DNA of 46,462 bases from Candidatus Omnitrophota bacterium (GTDB taxonomy: Bacteria; Omnitrophota; Gorgyraeia; Gygaellales; Profunditerraquicolaceae). The stretch's first letter is position 1. Every line of letters starts with the position of its first letter. Below the pieces are notes generated by a model. The model was not told the origin of the DNA and ran no database searches. It saw only the letters and a list, made by a program, of their open reading frames with translations. The stretch is from positions 1 through 46,462 of the forward strand of contig JAPLLN010000038.1 of the NCBI GenBank assembly GCA_026387475.1, in the 5' to 3' direction. The translations under genes were made by a program, and so were the position numbers. This document shows positions 23,838 through 32,460 of the stretch, piece after piece.

Positions 23838-23880
23838 TGCAGGCACTCCTTGTTAACAAAGTATTCTGGCGGGAGAAAAT

Positions 23881-23909
23881 ATTATATAATGCCGGCGTTT
23901 GAGGGTCAA
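23881..23909 (-). promoter_or_regulatory. Strong sigma-70 promoter for the EF-G-like/purH/folC/mnmE operon
   Basis: On the minus strand TTGACC (23909-23904) and a perfect TATAAT (23886-23881) are 17 bases apart. The expected start near 23874 gives a leader of about 37 bases with an AAGGAG ribosome site before the ATG at 23837. It lies in the 81-base gap after kamA. Confidence 0.75.
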
Positions 23910-23927
23910 GGCTAAATTAGGCGGGGA

Positions 23928-25112
23928 TTATTCCAGGTAAGTGTAAATTTTACCTTTGTAGTTACGCAGGACGTATTTTCCTTTCGCCTGCGAAAGGATA
24001 TAATTCGGGCCGACGGGGATCTTCCCGCCGCCTCCGGGCCCGTCTATTACGTAAGTGGGCACGGCGTATCCTGAAGTGTGTCCTCGCAATTTTTCAATGA
24101 TGTTAATACCAACGGCAACGGGGGTGCGGAAATGCTGGGTCCCGCGCACAGGGTCACATTGATATATGTAATACGGCCTGACCCGGATCTGAAGAAGCTC
24201 ATGCACCAGTTTCTTCATGATATACGGCCGGTCATTGATGCCTTTTAATAACACGGTCTGGCTCCCTAAAGGAATGCCGGCTTCCGAAAGCATATCGCAG
24301 GCGAGTTTGCAGCGCTTAGTGATCTCTTTGGGATGATTAAAATGTATGCTCATCCAGACAGGAGAATATTTCTTAAGCATGTTCGCCAAACCCTCGGTTA
24401 TCCTCTGGGGAAGCGTAACCGGGACGCGCGTGCCTATCCTTAAGAATTCTACGTGGGATATTTCGCGTATCCTGCTGACAAGGATCTCCAAAACATCGTC
24501 TTCCAGGGTCAGCGGGTCTCCTGCGGAGATCAGGACGTCCCTGACCTTTCTGTTCGCTTTGATATATTCGATAGCGGCGTCGAATTTTGACGCCGAGTTG
24601 TCTTCTTTTTCGTGTTCCCCAACCAGCCTTCTCCTGGTGCAATGGCGGCAATACATGGCGCAATGATCGGTTGCAAGCAAGAGTACCCTGTCCGGATAAC
24701 GGTGCACCAGATGGGGCGCCGGTGAATCGCGGTCCTCGGCGCAAGGGTCGACCATTTCATGCGGGGCGACTATTGATTCGGCAGCGACGGGGACTGCCTG
24801 CCTTCTGATCGGACACGCGGGGTCTTCCGGGTCGATAAGAGTGGCCCAATAAGGAGTGATCGCCAGAGAGAGCCTCCCTTTGGCTTTATCGAGGCCCTTT
24901 TCTTCTTCGGGGGTCAATTTTATTATTTGAGATAACTCATCCTTGGAGCGTATTCTGTGTTTTAACTGCCAATGCCAGTCTTCCCAGTCCAGAGGATTGA
25001 CGTCTTTGTAAAGCGATATCTGCTGATAATCGCGCTGCCTCCTCGATGAACGCGCGGGCGCTGCTATTTCGGCTTGTGTCTTCTGATTTTCGGTTAAAGT
25101 AGGGTTACTCAA
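23928..25112 (-). CDS. kamA: Lysine 2,3-aminomutase (KamA), radical SAM
   Basis: The 394-residue protein is a complete KamA. The radical SAM ligands are Cys151, Cys155 and Cys158 (CAMYCRHC), and the PLP-binding Lys is K364 in GPGGGGKIPVGPN. The two aspartates known in clostridial lysine 2,3-aminomutase to hold the lysine side-chain amino group appear as D320 (YQCD) and D357 (VIDGP). L-lysine to beta-lysine is therefore the likely reaction. It overlaps the ATP-grasp gene upstream by four bases. There is no downstream degradation enzyme, nor an acetyltransferase (ablB) nearby, so lysine fermentation or osmolyte roles are not indicated. EF-P modification would need epmA, which is not seen here. 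Confidence 0.93.
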   Translation of the reverse strand: MSNPTLTENQKTQAEIAAPARSSRRQRDYQQISLYKDVNPLDWEDWHWQLKHRIRSKDELSQIIKLTPEEEKGLDKAKGRLSLAITPYWATLIDPEDPACPIRRQAVPVAAESIVAPHEMVDPCAEDRDSPAPHLVHRYPDRVLLLATDHCAMYCRHCTRRRLVGEHEKEDNSASKFDAAIEYIKANRKVRDVLISAGDPLTLEDDVLEILVSRIREISHVEFLRIGTRVPVTLPQRITEGLANMLKKYSPVWMSIHFNHPKEITKRCKLACDMLSEAGIPLGSQTVLLKGINDRPYIMKKLVHELLQIRVRPYYIYQCDPVRGTQHFRTPVAVGINIIEKLRGHTSGYAVPTYVIDGPGGGGKIPVGPNYILSQAKGKYVLRNYKGKIYTYLE

Positions 25113-26110
25113 TTCAACCTCTCCCTTTCGTGAGCGCTCAACAATATCGCTTCAATAAGGTCTTCGTAATTCATCCCCGCGGCATATGCCATAAGCGGGA
25201 AATTAGATTCCTTGGGGTCTAACCCCGGAAGGGGGTTTATCTCCAAAACGTAAGGCACATTAAATTTATCCAGCCGTATATCGGTGCGCGATATATCAAG
25301 ACAGCCTACGGCGCGATGCGTTTTAAGCGCTACCTCTTTTACCCGCGCCTCGGTTGCCTTATCTAAACGCGCCGGGCAATGAAAAGTCGGGACCAACCCC
25401 AGCTCGCGGTTACCCTGAAACTCTTTCATCCTCCAGGAATAAAAATATTCGCCGCTGTCTTTGCAATTTGAGAAATCTATCTCAAGCACCGGGAGGATCT
25501 CGACCTTGCCGTTTTCCAGAATACCGACGGTAAGCTCCCTGCCTTCGATAAACTCTTCTACCAGCGCCTCCTGGCGGTATAAATCAATAATCTCCCGGAC
25601 CTTAGTATAAAGCTCTTCCTTATTCCGTACCACGTTCGATTTATTTATTCCCTTAGCCGAACCCTCGCAATTAGGCTTTACGATCAGGGGAAATTTTAAT
25701 TCCGCGCTGAGTTCTTCGTCGCCTTTTGAAAAAAGCTGAAAATCAGGAGTAGGGATATTTTCCGCCTTCAATATTTTCTTAGTAGTGGTCTTATTCATGG
25801 CCAACGCCAGCGAAAAGGCCTTTGAACCGGTGTAGGGGATATCCAGATAATCGAGTATGGCCGGCATCTGCGACTCGCGGAACTTGCCACGCTCGCCCTC
25901 CGCGATATTAAAAACCATATCCACCTGGCTCTTACGGAAAAACGAGACCAGGTCAGGGCGTCCCATATCTACCGCCTCCACGACATGCCCGCGCTTTTCT
26001 AACGCCCCCATTATCGCGTTAATGGTCTGCTCGGAATCGCACTCCGAGAAATAATCCGCCGGCTTATTCTCGTCCTTCTTTTTTAAATTATAGGTCAGGG
26101 CTACTTTCAT
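25109..26110 (-). CDS. ATP-grasp ligase, D-Ala-D-Ala ligase-like (second of pair)
   Basis: The 333-residue protein belongs to the D-Ala-D-Ala ligase/ATP-grasp fold. It shows a FNIAEG segment near residue 81, KPNCEGSAKGI in the ATP-binding region, VEEFIEGRELTVGI, DIRLDK and EINPLPGLDP. It would join an acyl phosphate to an amine with ATP in the cytosol. The N-terminal segment and active-site loops depart from authentic Ddl. Its neighbour upstream is a clear paralogue, and kamA follows with a four-base overlap, so it probably acts on, or with, beta-lysine. It could instead make dipeptides for peptidoglycan. Confidence 0.88.
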   Translation of the reverse strand: MKVALTYNLKKKDENKPADYFSECDSEQTINAIMGALEKRGHVVEAVDMGRPDLVSFFRKSQVDMVFNIAEGERGKFRESQMPAILDYLDIPYTGSKAFSLALAMNKTTTKKILKAENIPTPDFQLFSKGDEELSAELKFPLIVKPNCEGSAKGINKSNVVRNKEELYTKVREIIDLYRQEALVEEFIEGRELTVGILENGKVEILPVLEIDFSNCKDSGEYFYSWRMKEFQGNRELGLVPTFHCPARLDKATEARVKEVALKTHRAVGCLDISRTDIRLDKFNVPYVLEINPLPGLDPKESNFPLMAYAAGMNYEDLIEAILLSAHERERLN

Positions 26111-27099
26111 TTTATGTTGTATCTTTTTAAAGCGCTGTTAAGTATCTTGCCGATCATCTGTTCATAGGTGATCCCCTGCACTTTGGCAATAAGCATAAAG
26201 ACATCTTCGGTCGACAGAGACGGGAGCGGATTGATCTCTAACACAAAAGGATTACCCGCTTTATCGACGCGGAAGTCCACTCTTCCGAAGTCAAGCGAGT
26301 CTACCGCTTTATAGACCATTAAAGCGTAATCCTGCATCTGCTTAGTCAGTTTCGCGCTTATCGGCGCGGGGCAGACATATTCCAATCTATCGGAGGTGAT
26401 GCGCGCGAAGGTATAGAATTTTTCGTCCAGGTCGAGGCTACCGTCTATCTTTACCTGCACCACGGGTAAAACCTGCGCAGGGTCATTCCCGACGATAGCT
26501 ACCGTAAATTCCTGTCCGGTAATGAACTCTTCGATCAGGGCCGGCTGTTTATAAGTTTTAGTGATCAGGTCAACCTGACGCTCCAGCTCTTTGCTATTAG
26601 CAACGCGGGAGTTATCGCTTAGGCCTTTAGATGAACCTTCAAAACGCGGCTTGACGATCATCGGGAATTTCAAATGATCCAGATCGGCGAGCTTTGCGCT
26701 GGAGTCGACTTCCATGAATTTCGGCGTAGGTATTCCCTCGGCGATAAATACCTTCTTGGCCATGACCTTGTCCAGGGTAAGTCCCAGGGTAAGGGCATCG
26801 GAGCCCACAAAAGGAATGCCGGCCATCTCTAAAAGAATAGGGACCTGCGATTCGCGGTTCCTGCCTAAGGTGTGGCCTTCGGAGATATTAAAGACGATGT
26901 CTACTTTAAGCGAATTCAACCTCTCCAGCAGATTCGAGGCATTCCCGATACGCTCCACGACAAAACCGTTAGCCTCGATAGCATTCGCGATCACGTCTAT
27001 CGTGGAGATATGGTCGAATTCGGCGTTGGCGTCCGGCGGGTCTCCCGGCTTAAACTGGTAATCTGTCTTTAAATCGTAAGTTAATCCTACTTTTTTCAT
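26107..27099 (-). CDS. ATP-grasp ligase, D-Ala-D-Ala ligase-like (first of pair)
   Basis: This 330-residue protein is a paralogue of the downstream gene and shares the FNISEGHTLGRNRESQ segment, KPRFEGSSKGL, EEFITGQEFTVAI and EINPLPSLS motifs. Its N-terminus (MKKVGLTYDLK) parallels the paralogue's start (MKVALTYNLKK), which supports the ATG at 27099. No ribosome site is visible: the preceding bases are the T-run of a terminator-like hairpin. It overlaps the next gene by four bases. The pair looks like an old duplication that specialised in two successive ligations; substrates are unknown. Confidence 0.88.
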   Translation of the reverse strand: MKKVGLTYDLKTDYQFKPGDPPDANAEFDHISTIDVIANAIEANGFVVERIGNASNLLERLNSLKVDIVFNISEGHTLGRNRESQVPILLEMAGIPFVGSDALTLGLTLDKVMAKKVFIAEGIPTPKFMEVDSSAKLADLDHLKFPMIVKPRFEGSSKGLSDNSRVANSKELERQVDLITKTYKQPALIEEFITGQEFTVAIVGNDPAQVLPVVQVKIDGSLDLDEKFYTFARITSDRLEYVCPAPISAKLTKQMQDYALMVYKAVDSLDFGRVDFRVDKAGNPFVLEINPLPSLSTEDVFMLIAKVQGITYEQMIGKILNSALKRYNIK

Positions 27100-27109
27100 A
27101 GATTATAAA

Positions 27110-27143
27110 TAAAAAAGGGCTCTTGCTGCCTTAAGAGAGCCCT
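27110..27143 (-). terminator. Rho-independent terminator or attenuator ahead of the ATP-grasp/kamA operon
   Basis: On the minus strand AGGGCTCT pairs with AGAGCCCT across a 12-base loop and is followed by a run of six T. The hairpin lies 164 bases after the UPF0280 stop but only about 11 bases before the next ATG. It can end the upstream operon, or, if a promoter lies within 27144-27306, act as an attenuator of the ligase/kamA operon. Confidence 0.8.
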
Positions 27144-27225
27144 GCGGATATCCTTATTTTCCAATTTATTCTAAACGCCTCCGGAAATTTCGCACAAAAT
27201 ATTGTAATTACGATAATATTTTTCC

Positions 27226-27243
27226 ACAATATATAGATATTGT
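27226..27243. promoter_or_regulatory. Inverted repeat overlapping a TTGACA box (candidate operator)
   Basis: ACAATAT and ATATTGT form 7-base arms around a four-base spacer, and a TTGACA hexamer on the minus strand (27246-27241) overlaps the right arm. The surrounding 27144-27306 gap is very AT-rich. A possible -10 TACAAT lies 17 bases from a TTGTGG, but I could not fix one clear promoter. The gap should contain the promoter for the ligase/kamA operon. Confidence 0.35.
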
Positions 27244-27306
27244 CAAGGTTTTTTTGAAATTTCGGGTACCATCCGGGAGTGATTTTATCGACGGGAAACG
27301 CCTGGA

Positions 27307-28044
27307 TTACGAAGAAGTTTCTATTTTTCCCCAGCTGACCAGATTATTTTTTAAAATTATCGCGATACCTTTGACTTCTTTGACCCCGCGGGCGAAATCC
27401 AGCGCCCTTTGCAGGTCAGGCTTGGAGTTGATCCGGTTAGACGCGCATACCGCAACACCCAGGGCCAGGCCCGTATTTTTGGCAAGCACTACAACATTAT
27501 CGGCGCAGCCAAAGGCGATATCCTGCGAATGGGTTGCGGTCTGTATTGCCAAGCCCAGAGGGGTGTCTTTAGGTTTTAAAATCAGCCTTAATTTGCTCCA
27601 GATCTTGGAGCGGCCGGTGTAGAAATTTATCGCCAGCGATTTTCTGGATTTGATAAAGATGCTCGAGCCGTTCTGGACGACCACATCTTTAAACCCGTCC
27701 TTGAGTAACCCCCTGCCTAGGGACTCGGCGATAGCGCCGGCGAGGGTAGCCATCGGCCCGGAATTTATAGCCAGGGCATAAGAAGCCATTTCTTTGACGA
27801 TGAGCGGCGCGTCTTTCATAACCTCTACCGGTTTGAGGCTGATAAGGAACATACGGTCCCTCTCGATGTAGTTTTCGATATCCATACGCAATAGCCGGAT
27901 CTTTTCTTCGATGTGGCGCTTATCCGCCTTTTTATTAGTAAAGACCTGCAGCTCCGATTCCTTGGCGATGATCTGCGTAACGTATAGATCGTCCCTGCCT
28001 AACCAGTCGCGGGGAAACCTTCTGTGCATTCTTGCGTTTTTCAT
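27307..28044 (-). CDS. UPF0280 family protein (ApbE-like)
   Basis: The protein (about 245 residues from the preferred start) belongs to UPF0280, related to ApbE-type flavin transfer proteins. It shows a GPMATLAGAIAES segment near residue 95, a VVQNGSSIFI segment and an IQTATHSQDIAFG-type stretch. Function is not established. A longer frame starts at 28086 inside hypE, but the ATG at 28044 lies one base after the hypE stop with GAGGAT eight bases upstream, so I take that start. It is the last gene of the long overlapping run that includes hypE, HAD and PAC2 genes. Confidence 0.88.
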   Translation of the reverse strand: MKNARMHRRFPRDWLGRDDLYVTQIIAKESELQVFTNKKADKRHIEEKIRLLRMDIENYIERDRMFLISLKPVEVMKDAPLIVKEMASYALAINSGPMATLAGAIAESLGRGLLKDGFKDVVVQNGSSIFIKSRKSLAINFYTGRSKIWSKLRLILKPKDTPLGLAIQTATHSQDIAFGCADNVVVLAKNTGLALGVAVCASNRINSKPDLQRALDFARGVKEVKGIAIILKNNLVSWGKIETSS

Positions 28045-28045
28045 T

Positions 28046-29047
28046 TTAACATATCCTCGGTAGCGGGTCGCTTGCGAGCATATCAACTAAACGCTCTGTC
28101 CCGAATATAGTCTTTAATATCACTCTCCCTTTACGGCCGGAGGTTATTTCTCCGACGCTACGGCTCCCTTTTCCCAACGGATGCCTTCTTAGCGCCGCAA
28201 GAATATTTTTTGCCTCCTTAACTTCAACAACAATCACTGCGCGGCCTTCACAAGCAACATACAAAGGGTCGATGCCCAGCAATTCTCCGGCCGCCCTTAC
28301 CTTTTGCGAAACCGGTATGCTTTTTTCATCAATACTTATCCCCAGGCCGGAAGCCTCGGCTATCTCGTTTAAAGTCGTAGCCAGCCCTCCGCGCGTAGGA
28401 TCACGCATAAATCTTATCCCGGATGCCCTGGTAAGTATCGGCGTAAGCATATTGCTCAAAGGCGCGCAGTCGCTGGTGATACCTAACCCCAGATCCAGGT
28501 CATTTCTTTTTGTCAGGACCGCTAAACCGTGGCGGCCGATATCCCCGGTCAGGATTATTTTATCTCCGGGCTTTATTTTCTTTATTGAGAGCCTTTCTTT
28601 TGCAATTATCCTGCCTATCCCCGAGGTATTGATAAATATCGCGTCCGCAGCCCCTCTCTCTACTACCTTCAGGTCTCCGGTTACGACTTTGACCCCGCAA
28701 GACTTAGCCGCTCCCGCAATAGAATCGACAATCTTGTTAAGGGTCTTTATTTCCAAACCCTCCTCGATAATCAGGCCTAAAGAGAGATACTCGGGCCGGG
28801 CGCCCATCATCGCCAGATCATTGACTGTCCCGAACACGGATAGCTTGCCGATATCGCCGCCAGGGAAAAATATCGGGTTTACCACAAACGAATCCGTGGT
28901 AAAGGCGAGCTTCTCTTTGTAATCTATAAATGCGCCGTCCCCCAGTTCCTTAAGAATAGGATTGTTTAATTTCTTAAGAAGGGTGTCTCTGATGAGGCTG
29001 TGCATCAGCCTCCCCCCGCTCCCGTGGCCTAAGATAATTTTTTCCAT
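28046..29047 (-). CDS. hypE: Hydrogenase maturation factor HypE
   Basis: The 333-residue protein has the HypE opening (LGHGSGGRLMHSLI), the AIR-synthase-like domains, the RDPTRGGLATTLNEIA segment and the diagnostic C-terminal PRIC whose Cys333 carries the thiocarboxamide. HypE dehydrates the carbamoyl group from HypF to a cyanide ligand for the NiFe site. The family is certain. It lies about 8 kb from hypC and hypD in the same continuous run. No hydrogenase structural gene, hypA or hypB is in the window. Confidence 0.96.
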   Translation of the reverse strand: MEKIILGHGSGGRLMHSLIRDTLLKKLNNPILKELGDGAFIDYKEKLAFTTDSFVVNPIFFPGGDIGKLSVFGTVNDLAMMGARPEYLSLGLIIEEGLEIKTLNKIVDSIAGAAKSCGVKVVTGDLKVVERGAADAIFINTSGIGRIIAKERLSIKKIKPGDKIILTGDIGRHGLAVLTKRNDLDLGLGITSDCAPLSNMLTPILTRASGIRFMRDPTRGGLATTLNEIAEASGLGISIDEKSIPVSQKVRAAGELLGIDPLYVACEGRAVIVVEVKEAKNILAALRRHPLGKGSRSVGEITSGRKGRVILKTIFGTERLVDMLASDPLPRIC

Positions 29048-29049
29048 AT

Positions 29050-29676
29050 TTAATTTATATTGAAACCGGCTAGGTCAGCCTTTAGAGCAATGGCAGAACT
29101 AAATACGAAACCGTTCAAGCCCAATTTCCTGGCGCCTTCGATCAAGTCCGCCCTGTCGTCGGTGTAAAAGGTCTCCGCAGGCTGCGTCCCCAGGACTTCC
29201 AGCGCCTTAGAATAAATACGTGCGTCGGGCTTTCTTAATTTTAATTCGCATGAAGCCAGGATATCGTGAAATGCGTCCAGTATCGGGAATGTCTTTTTGA
29301 TATATTCCAGGTGAAGAAAATTAATATTGGAGAGGAGTACTACCCGGTAATTATTTTTAAGCGAGCGCGCAATATTATAGGCCGCGAGGTTCTTTTCGCT
29401 AAAAAAGAATATCTCGTTCCAGATCGGGACAAATTCCTCGAAATTAAGTTTTAAATCCAGCTTTTCTTTGACGATCTTAAAGAAATCTTCGGGAGAGATC
29501 TTGCCTTCTTCAAAAAGCCCCGTGGCGGTAGAATCGAAAAAAAGATCATAGATATCCTCGCCTGACATATCCGTAAATTTAGCTATTTTCGCGGCGGCAA
29601 TGCGATGGTCAAAATCGAGGATGACGTCCCCCAGATCGAAGATTATCCCCTTGATCTTATGATTATCCGGCATCAA
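29050..29676 (-). CDS. HAD-superfamily hydrolase (YihX-like)
   Basis: The 208-residue protein is a HAD hydrolase with motif I IFDLGDVILDFD near residues 11-22, motif II SNIN near 116, and motif III/IV DDRADLIEGA near residue 172. The layout fits the HAD-IA phosphatases like YihX (alpha-glucose-1-phosphatase). The Gly two residues after the nucleophile Asp, typical for that subgroup, replaces the usual general-acid Asp. It overlaps the PAC2 gene by four bases and precedes hypE by two. Substrate unknown. Confidence 0.9.
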   Translation of the reverse strand: MMPDNHKIKGIIFDLGDVILDFDHRIAAAKIAKFTDMSGEDIYDLFFDSTATGLFEEGKISPEDFFKIVKEKLDLKLNFEEFVPIWNEIFFFSEKNLAAYNIARSLKNNYRVVLLSNINFLHLEYIKKTFPILDAFHDILASCELKLRKPDARIYSKALEVLGTQPAETFYTDDRADLIEGARKLGLNGFVFSSAIALKADLAGFNIN

Positions 29677-30644
29677 TTTCCCTTTTCCTTGGATTTACGG
29701 AAGAGATCCAAAAACCTGTCTTCATATTCTTTATAAGCGTTCCATTTATCCAGTTCGACTTTGAGTTCGCCTGCGCGCGTAAGGTCATCCTGGGCTGCAA
29801 GAAACAACTGCTCGATCTTTTCTTTGACGGACGCGGGCAATTTAGTCAACTGGGATAGCGCTTTTTTTATCTTTTCCACTTCGTCTTCGCCTATCGGGCC
29901 CTGCCCGGGCCCGGTACCCGGCCTTAAATAATCCAGCAGTTTATTTATTTCATTCTCCATATTTTGGGCCTGCTCGATAAGGCTGACAGGGTCGATCTTT
30001 ATATCCAGGATCTTTCCCAGAGCGCTAACTACCGCGGCCGAGGCCTTGGGATTTTCTATTTGAATTGTGTAAAGCGGGATCTCGCCCAGGAGGCAAAATC
30101 CTTTTAGCCCTTCCCGCTTGGCAACCCCTAAAAATAATCCGTTCATCCCGCTTATAGCGCCTTCCTTCAATTTACGCAGGCCTAATTTTTCTAAGGCCGC
30201 GCAGAGGTCTTGAGAAGTAGCGGCAAACCAGGCCGAGGACTCCTGCGTATGGTCTATCGGCTGCGGCATGGAAGCAAAACTGATGACCATCTCGGCGTGA
30301 AAACTCTTAGCCATCTGGATTATTCTTTGCGAATAAGTCTCGGCCTTGGAAAGGTCGGGCTGGGCGTTGCTGATAAAGATTATCAGGTCGTTCTTCCCCG
30401 ACTTATTCTTCCAGAAATAAAATTTGCTCTCCGGGAGTTTCGGGATATCCATGATCCCATCCTTGATGACGCTCCCGGTAAGATAAAAGAAATCCTCCGC
30501 GGCAATGCCGGCAAATTCGTTTGCGCCTAATTTTTCCACCAGAAAACCGGCTGCCTTAAAAGCCACTTCGCCCATCCCGGGCCAGGCCACGACAAAGAAC
30601 GGCTTTTTAAGCCGCGGCCTTTTTAAGAATTTAATCCCTTCCAT
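29673..30644 (-). CDS. PAC2 family protein
   Basis: The 323-residue protein has the PAC2 domain (about 10-235), with the VAWPGMGEVAFKAAGFLVEKL opening and the GLFLGVAKREGLKG region, then a helical tail rich in Lys and Glu. PAC2 proteins form assemblies with proteasome-like functions in archaea and eukaryotes (proteasome assembly chaperone 2); bacterial copies remain unassigned. Its start lies inside the last codons of the M20 peptidase gene with a 22-base overlap, and the HAD gene follows with four bases shared. Confidence 0.88.
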   Translation of the reverse strand: MEGIKFLKRPRLKKPFFVVAWPGMGEVAFKAAGFLVEKLGANEFAGIAAEDFFYLTGSVIKDGIMDIPKLPESKFYFWKNKSGKNDLIIFISNAQPDLSKAETYSQRIIQMAKSFHAEMVISFASMPQPIDHTQESSAWFAATSQDLCAALEKLGLRKLKEGAISGMNGLFLGVAKREGLKGFCLLGEIPLYTIQIENPKASAAVVSALGKILDIKIDPVSLIEQAQNMENEINKLLDYLRPGTGPGQGPIGEDEVEKIKKALSQLTKLPASVKEKIEQLFLAAQDDLTRAGELKVELDKWNAYKEYEDRFLDLFRKSKEKGN

Positions 30645-31750
30645 AAAAATTCCTCCAATACCTGTGCACCTTTATAAAGATTACTTATTTTGGCAAATTC
30701 ATCGCTGGTATGCGCGCACCCGGATGAACCAAATCCGAATGAGACCGCCGGAATTCCTTTATGCTGAAAGAAAGTTATTACCGTAGCGCCCTCCGAACCT
30801 TTAATTCGGCTTTCAATGCACTGGGTAAGCATTGCCTTTTTTAAGGCCTTCACCAGGGCATGTGTCTGAGCGATATTATAAGGCACCTGGATATCGTTTA
30901 CCTCTATTTTAAATTTATTTGTATGCCTCTTGATGACTTTTTTCAGGTTTTCCAGGATCTTTGCTGCCTTCTGCCCGGGGAGGAACCTGAAATCCAGCTC
31001 AAATTCGCACCAGTCTGCCACGACATTTACTTTATCCCCTCCCCGTATAGTTCCGACATTGATCGTAGGTGGCCGAAGATATTTATTTTTCGGATACGCG
31101 AGCTTTTGCTCTTTCAATTCCTTAATGATATTTACCGCCGCATCGATTGCGTTCTCCCCGCGCCACGGATAAGCCCCGTGCGAGCGCTTCCCCTGGATCT
31201 TCGCCTTGAGATGGATCATCCCCTTCTGGGTGACGATAATGTCAAACTCGTCGGAATCTAGAACAAGCGCGTAATCCGGCTTTATGGCTCCGCTCTTTAG
31301 AAGCGGGATCAGGCCCAGATTCGAACCGCACTCCTCGTCGGCAGTTGCGGCAAAGATCAGGTCCTGCTGCGGAGTCTTTTTATCTTCTACTAGGCTGTTT
31401 AACGCCTCCATCGCGCAGGCGAGGTTTATTTTGCAGTCGGTTGCGCCCAACCCGTAAATCTTATTTCCTTCTATCTTGCCCGCGAAAGGGTCATGTTTCC
31501 AGCTATTACCCGCGCAGACCGTATCTAAATGCGGTGTAAATAAAAGCGAGCCCCGGCCGCCTCTGCCTTTTAGAAAAGCCAAGACATTGCTGCGGCCTTT
31601 TTTAAATTCCACTATCCTTGTCCTAAGGCCGAGCCCGGCAAGATATCCGCGGACAAAATTACCGATCTTCTTCTCGTCTCCCGGAGGATTCTCGGAATTA
31701 ATGCGGATGAGTTTTTGCGTAAGCCCGATCAACCTTTTTTTATTTATCAT
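30623..31750 (-). CDS. M20-family metallopeptidase (ArgE/DapE-like)
   Basis: The 375-residue protein is an M20 deacylase or peptidase. It has the metal motif PHLDTV near residue 75, the GATDCK ligand region, the catalytic DEECGSN segment, the SHGAYPW lid/dimerisation region and a late CAHTSDEF His ligand. These enzymes cleave acyl or amide bonds, such as N-acetylornithine or N-succinyl-diaminopimelate. The sequence does not let me choose a substrate. It follows the outer-membrane-like gene by 20 bases and overlaps PAC2. Confidence 0.92.
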   Translation of the reverse strand: MINKKRLIGLTQKLIRINSENPPGDEKKIGNFVRGYLAGLGLRTRIVEFKKGRSNVLAFLKGRGGRGSLLFTPHLDTVCAGNSWKHDPFAGKIEGNKIYGLGATDCKINLACAMEALNSLVEDKKTPQQDLIFAATADEECGSNLGLIPLLKSGAIKPDYALVLDSDEFDIIVTQKGMIHLKAKIQGKRSHGAYPWRGENAIDAAVNIIKELKEQKLAYPKNKYLRPPTINVGTIRGGDKVNVVADWCEFELDFRFLPGQKAAKILENLKKVIKRHTNKFKIEVNDIQVPYNIAQTHALVKALKKAMLTQCIESRIKGSEGATVITFFQHKGIPAVSFGFGSSGCAHTSDEFAKISNLYKGAQVLEEFLWKGLNS

Positions 31751-31770
31751 GGAGATTCCCGCGGGTTTGT

Positions 31771-32460
31771 TTAGAAAGCGTAATTCAGGCCGAAGGCGAG
31801 AGCGGAACTGTCAAAAAACGAACCCTCGAGATTAAGCCAGATCTTTTTATTCAGGGGGACATCAATGCCTACGATAAGCCCTACGCTCTTACCTAAATCC
31901 GACATGACCCTTTTGCGGTCGCCGTTTACCTTGTGTATATAATCCACCCTTGACCAGCGCGTCCCGATATAGGGGGTAGCGAAATCAAATTTATATGAAG
32001 CAAGTAGCGAGGCCTGCCAGTCATCAAGTATGGCCTGATTCTTTACCCCTGCCGACTCCCTGCTTGCGGGATGCACGCTGATATGCTGAAAACCGAATAC
32101 GGATTTTATCCTGTTTTTGTCCAGCAGCCTTACGCGAAAACCATACCCTCCCGCGAAACCCGTATTATAGCGCATCTCTCCGGAATTCTCGGGATGCTGT
32201 TTTATGTCTCCGGCGCCTCCCTTTAGATCGATAGAGAGCCAGTCGAAAACGCCGTATGATACCGTGACAAAATCCTGCAGACTCCGTAATTTTCCGTTAT
32301 CGTCTTTCAGGTCGCGTTTATAAATACTGTAATTCTGGAGCCCGGCAAAAAACTTATTTTTTTCAGGCATCTTAGTGCCGTAACAGGGAGCGGCCTCTGC
32401 AAAATCAAAGATTAAAAACCCTGAAATCAAAAATAAGATTAAAAATTTGAGATTTTTCAT
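31771..32460 (-). CDS. Secreted, outer-membrane-like beta-rich protein
   Basis: From the preferred ATG at 32460, which overlaps the glycosylase stop as ATGA, the protein is about 229 residues. A signal peptide (about residues 1-22) ends at FAEA|APC. The mature part alternates aromatic and polar residues in strands (YKFDFATPYIGTRWS, WLNLEGSFF) and ends with Phe (LNYAF*), the ending of outer-membrane beta-barrels. No family is recognised. An upstream in-frame start at 32502 would place extra residues within the glycosylase gene and is less likely. Confidence 0.75.
   Translation of the reverse strand: MKNLKFLILFLISGFLIFDFAEAAPCYGTKMPEKNKFFAGLQNYSIYKRDLKDDNGKLRSLQDFVTVSYGVFDWLSIDLKGGAGDIKQHPENSGEMRYNTGFAGGYGFRVRLLDKNRIKSVFGFQHISVHPASRESAGVKNQAILDDWQASLLASYKFDFATPYIGTRWSRVDYIHKVNGDRKRVMSDLGKSVGLIVGIDVPLNKKIWLNLEGSFFDSSALAFGLNYAF

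Noticed and set aside
23838-23846. GTG start for the EF-G-like gene
   Set aside because: The AAGGAG site overlaps or abuts the GTG, but has eight-base spacing to the ATG at 23837.
23928-25112. KamA considered as EpmB (EF-P lysylation)
   Set aside because: The two lysine-binding Asp and the full length fit true lysine 2,3-aminomutase, and no epmA or efp gene is nearby. EpmB proteins are usually shorter.
28045-28086. Longer UPF0280 start inside hypE
   Set aside because: The ATG at 28044 has a ribosome site at good distance and directly follows the hypE stop.
28272-28922. Plus-strand open frame of 216 codons opposite hypE
   Set aside because: Antisense shadow of a fully conserved HypE.
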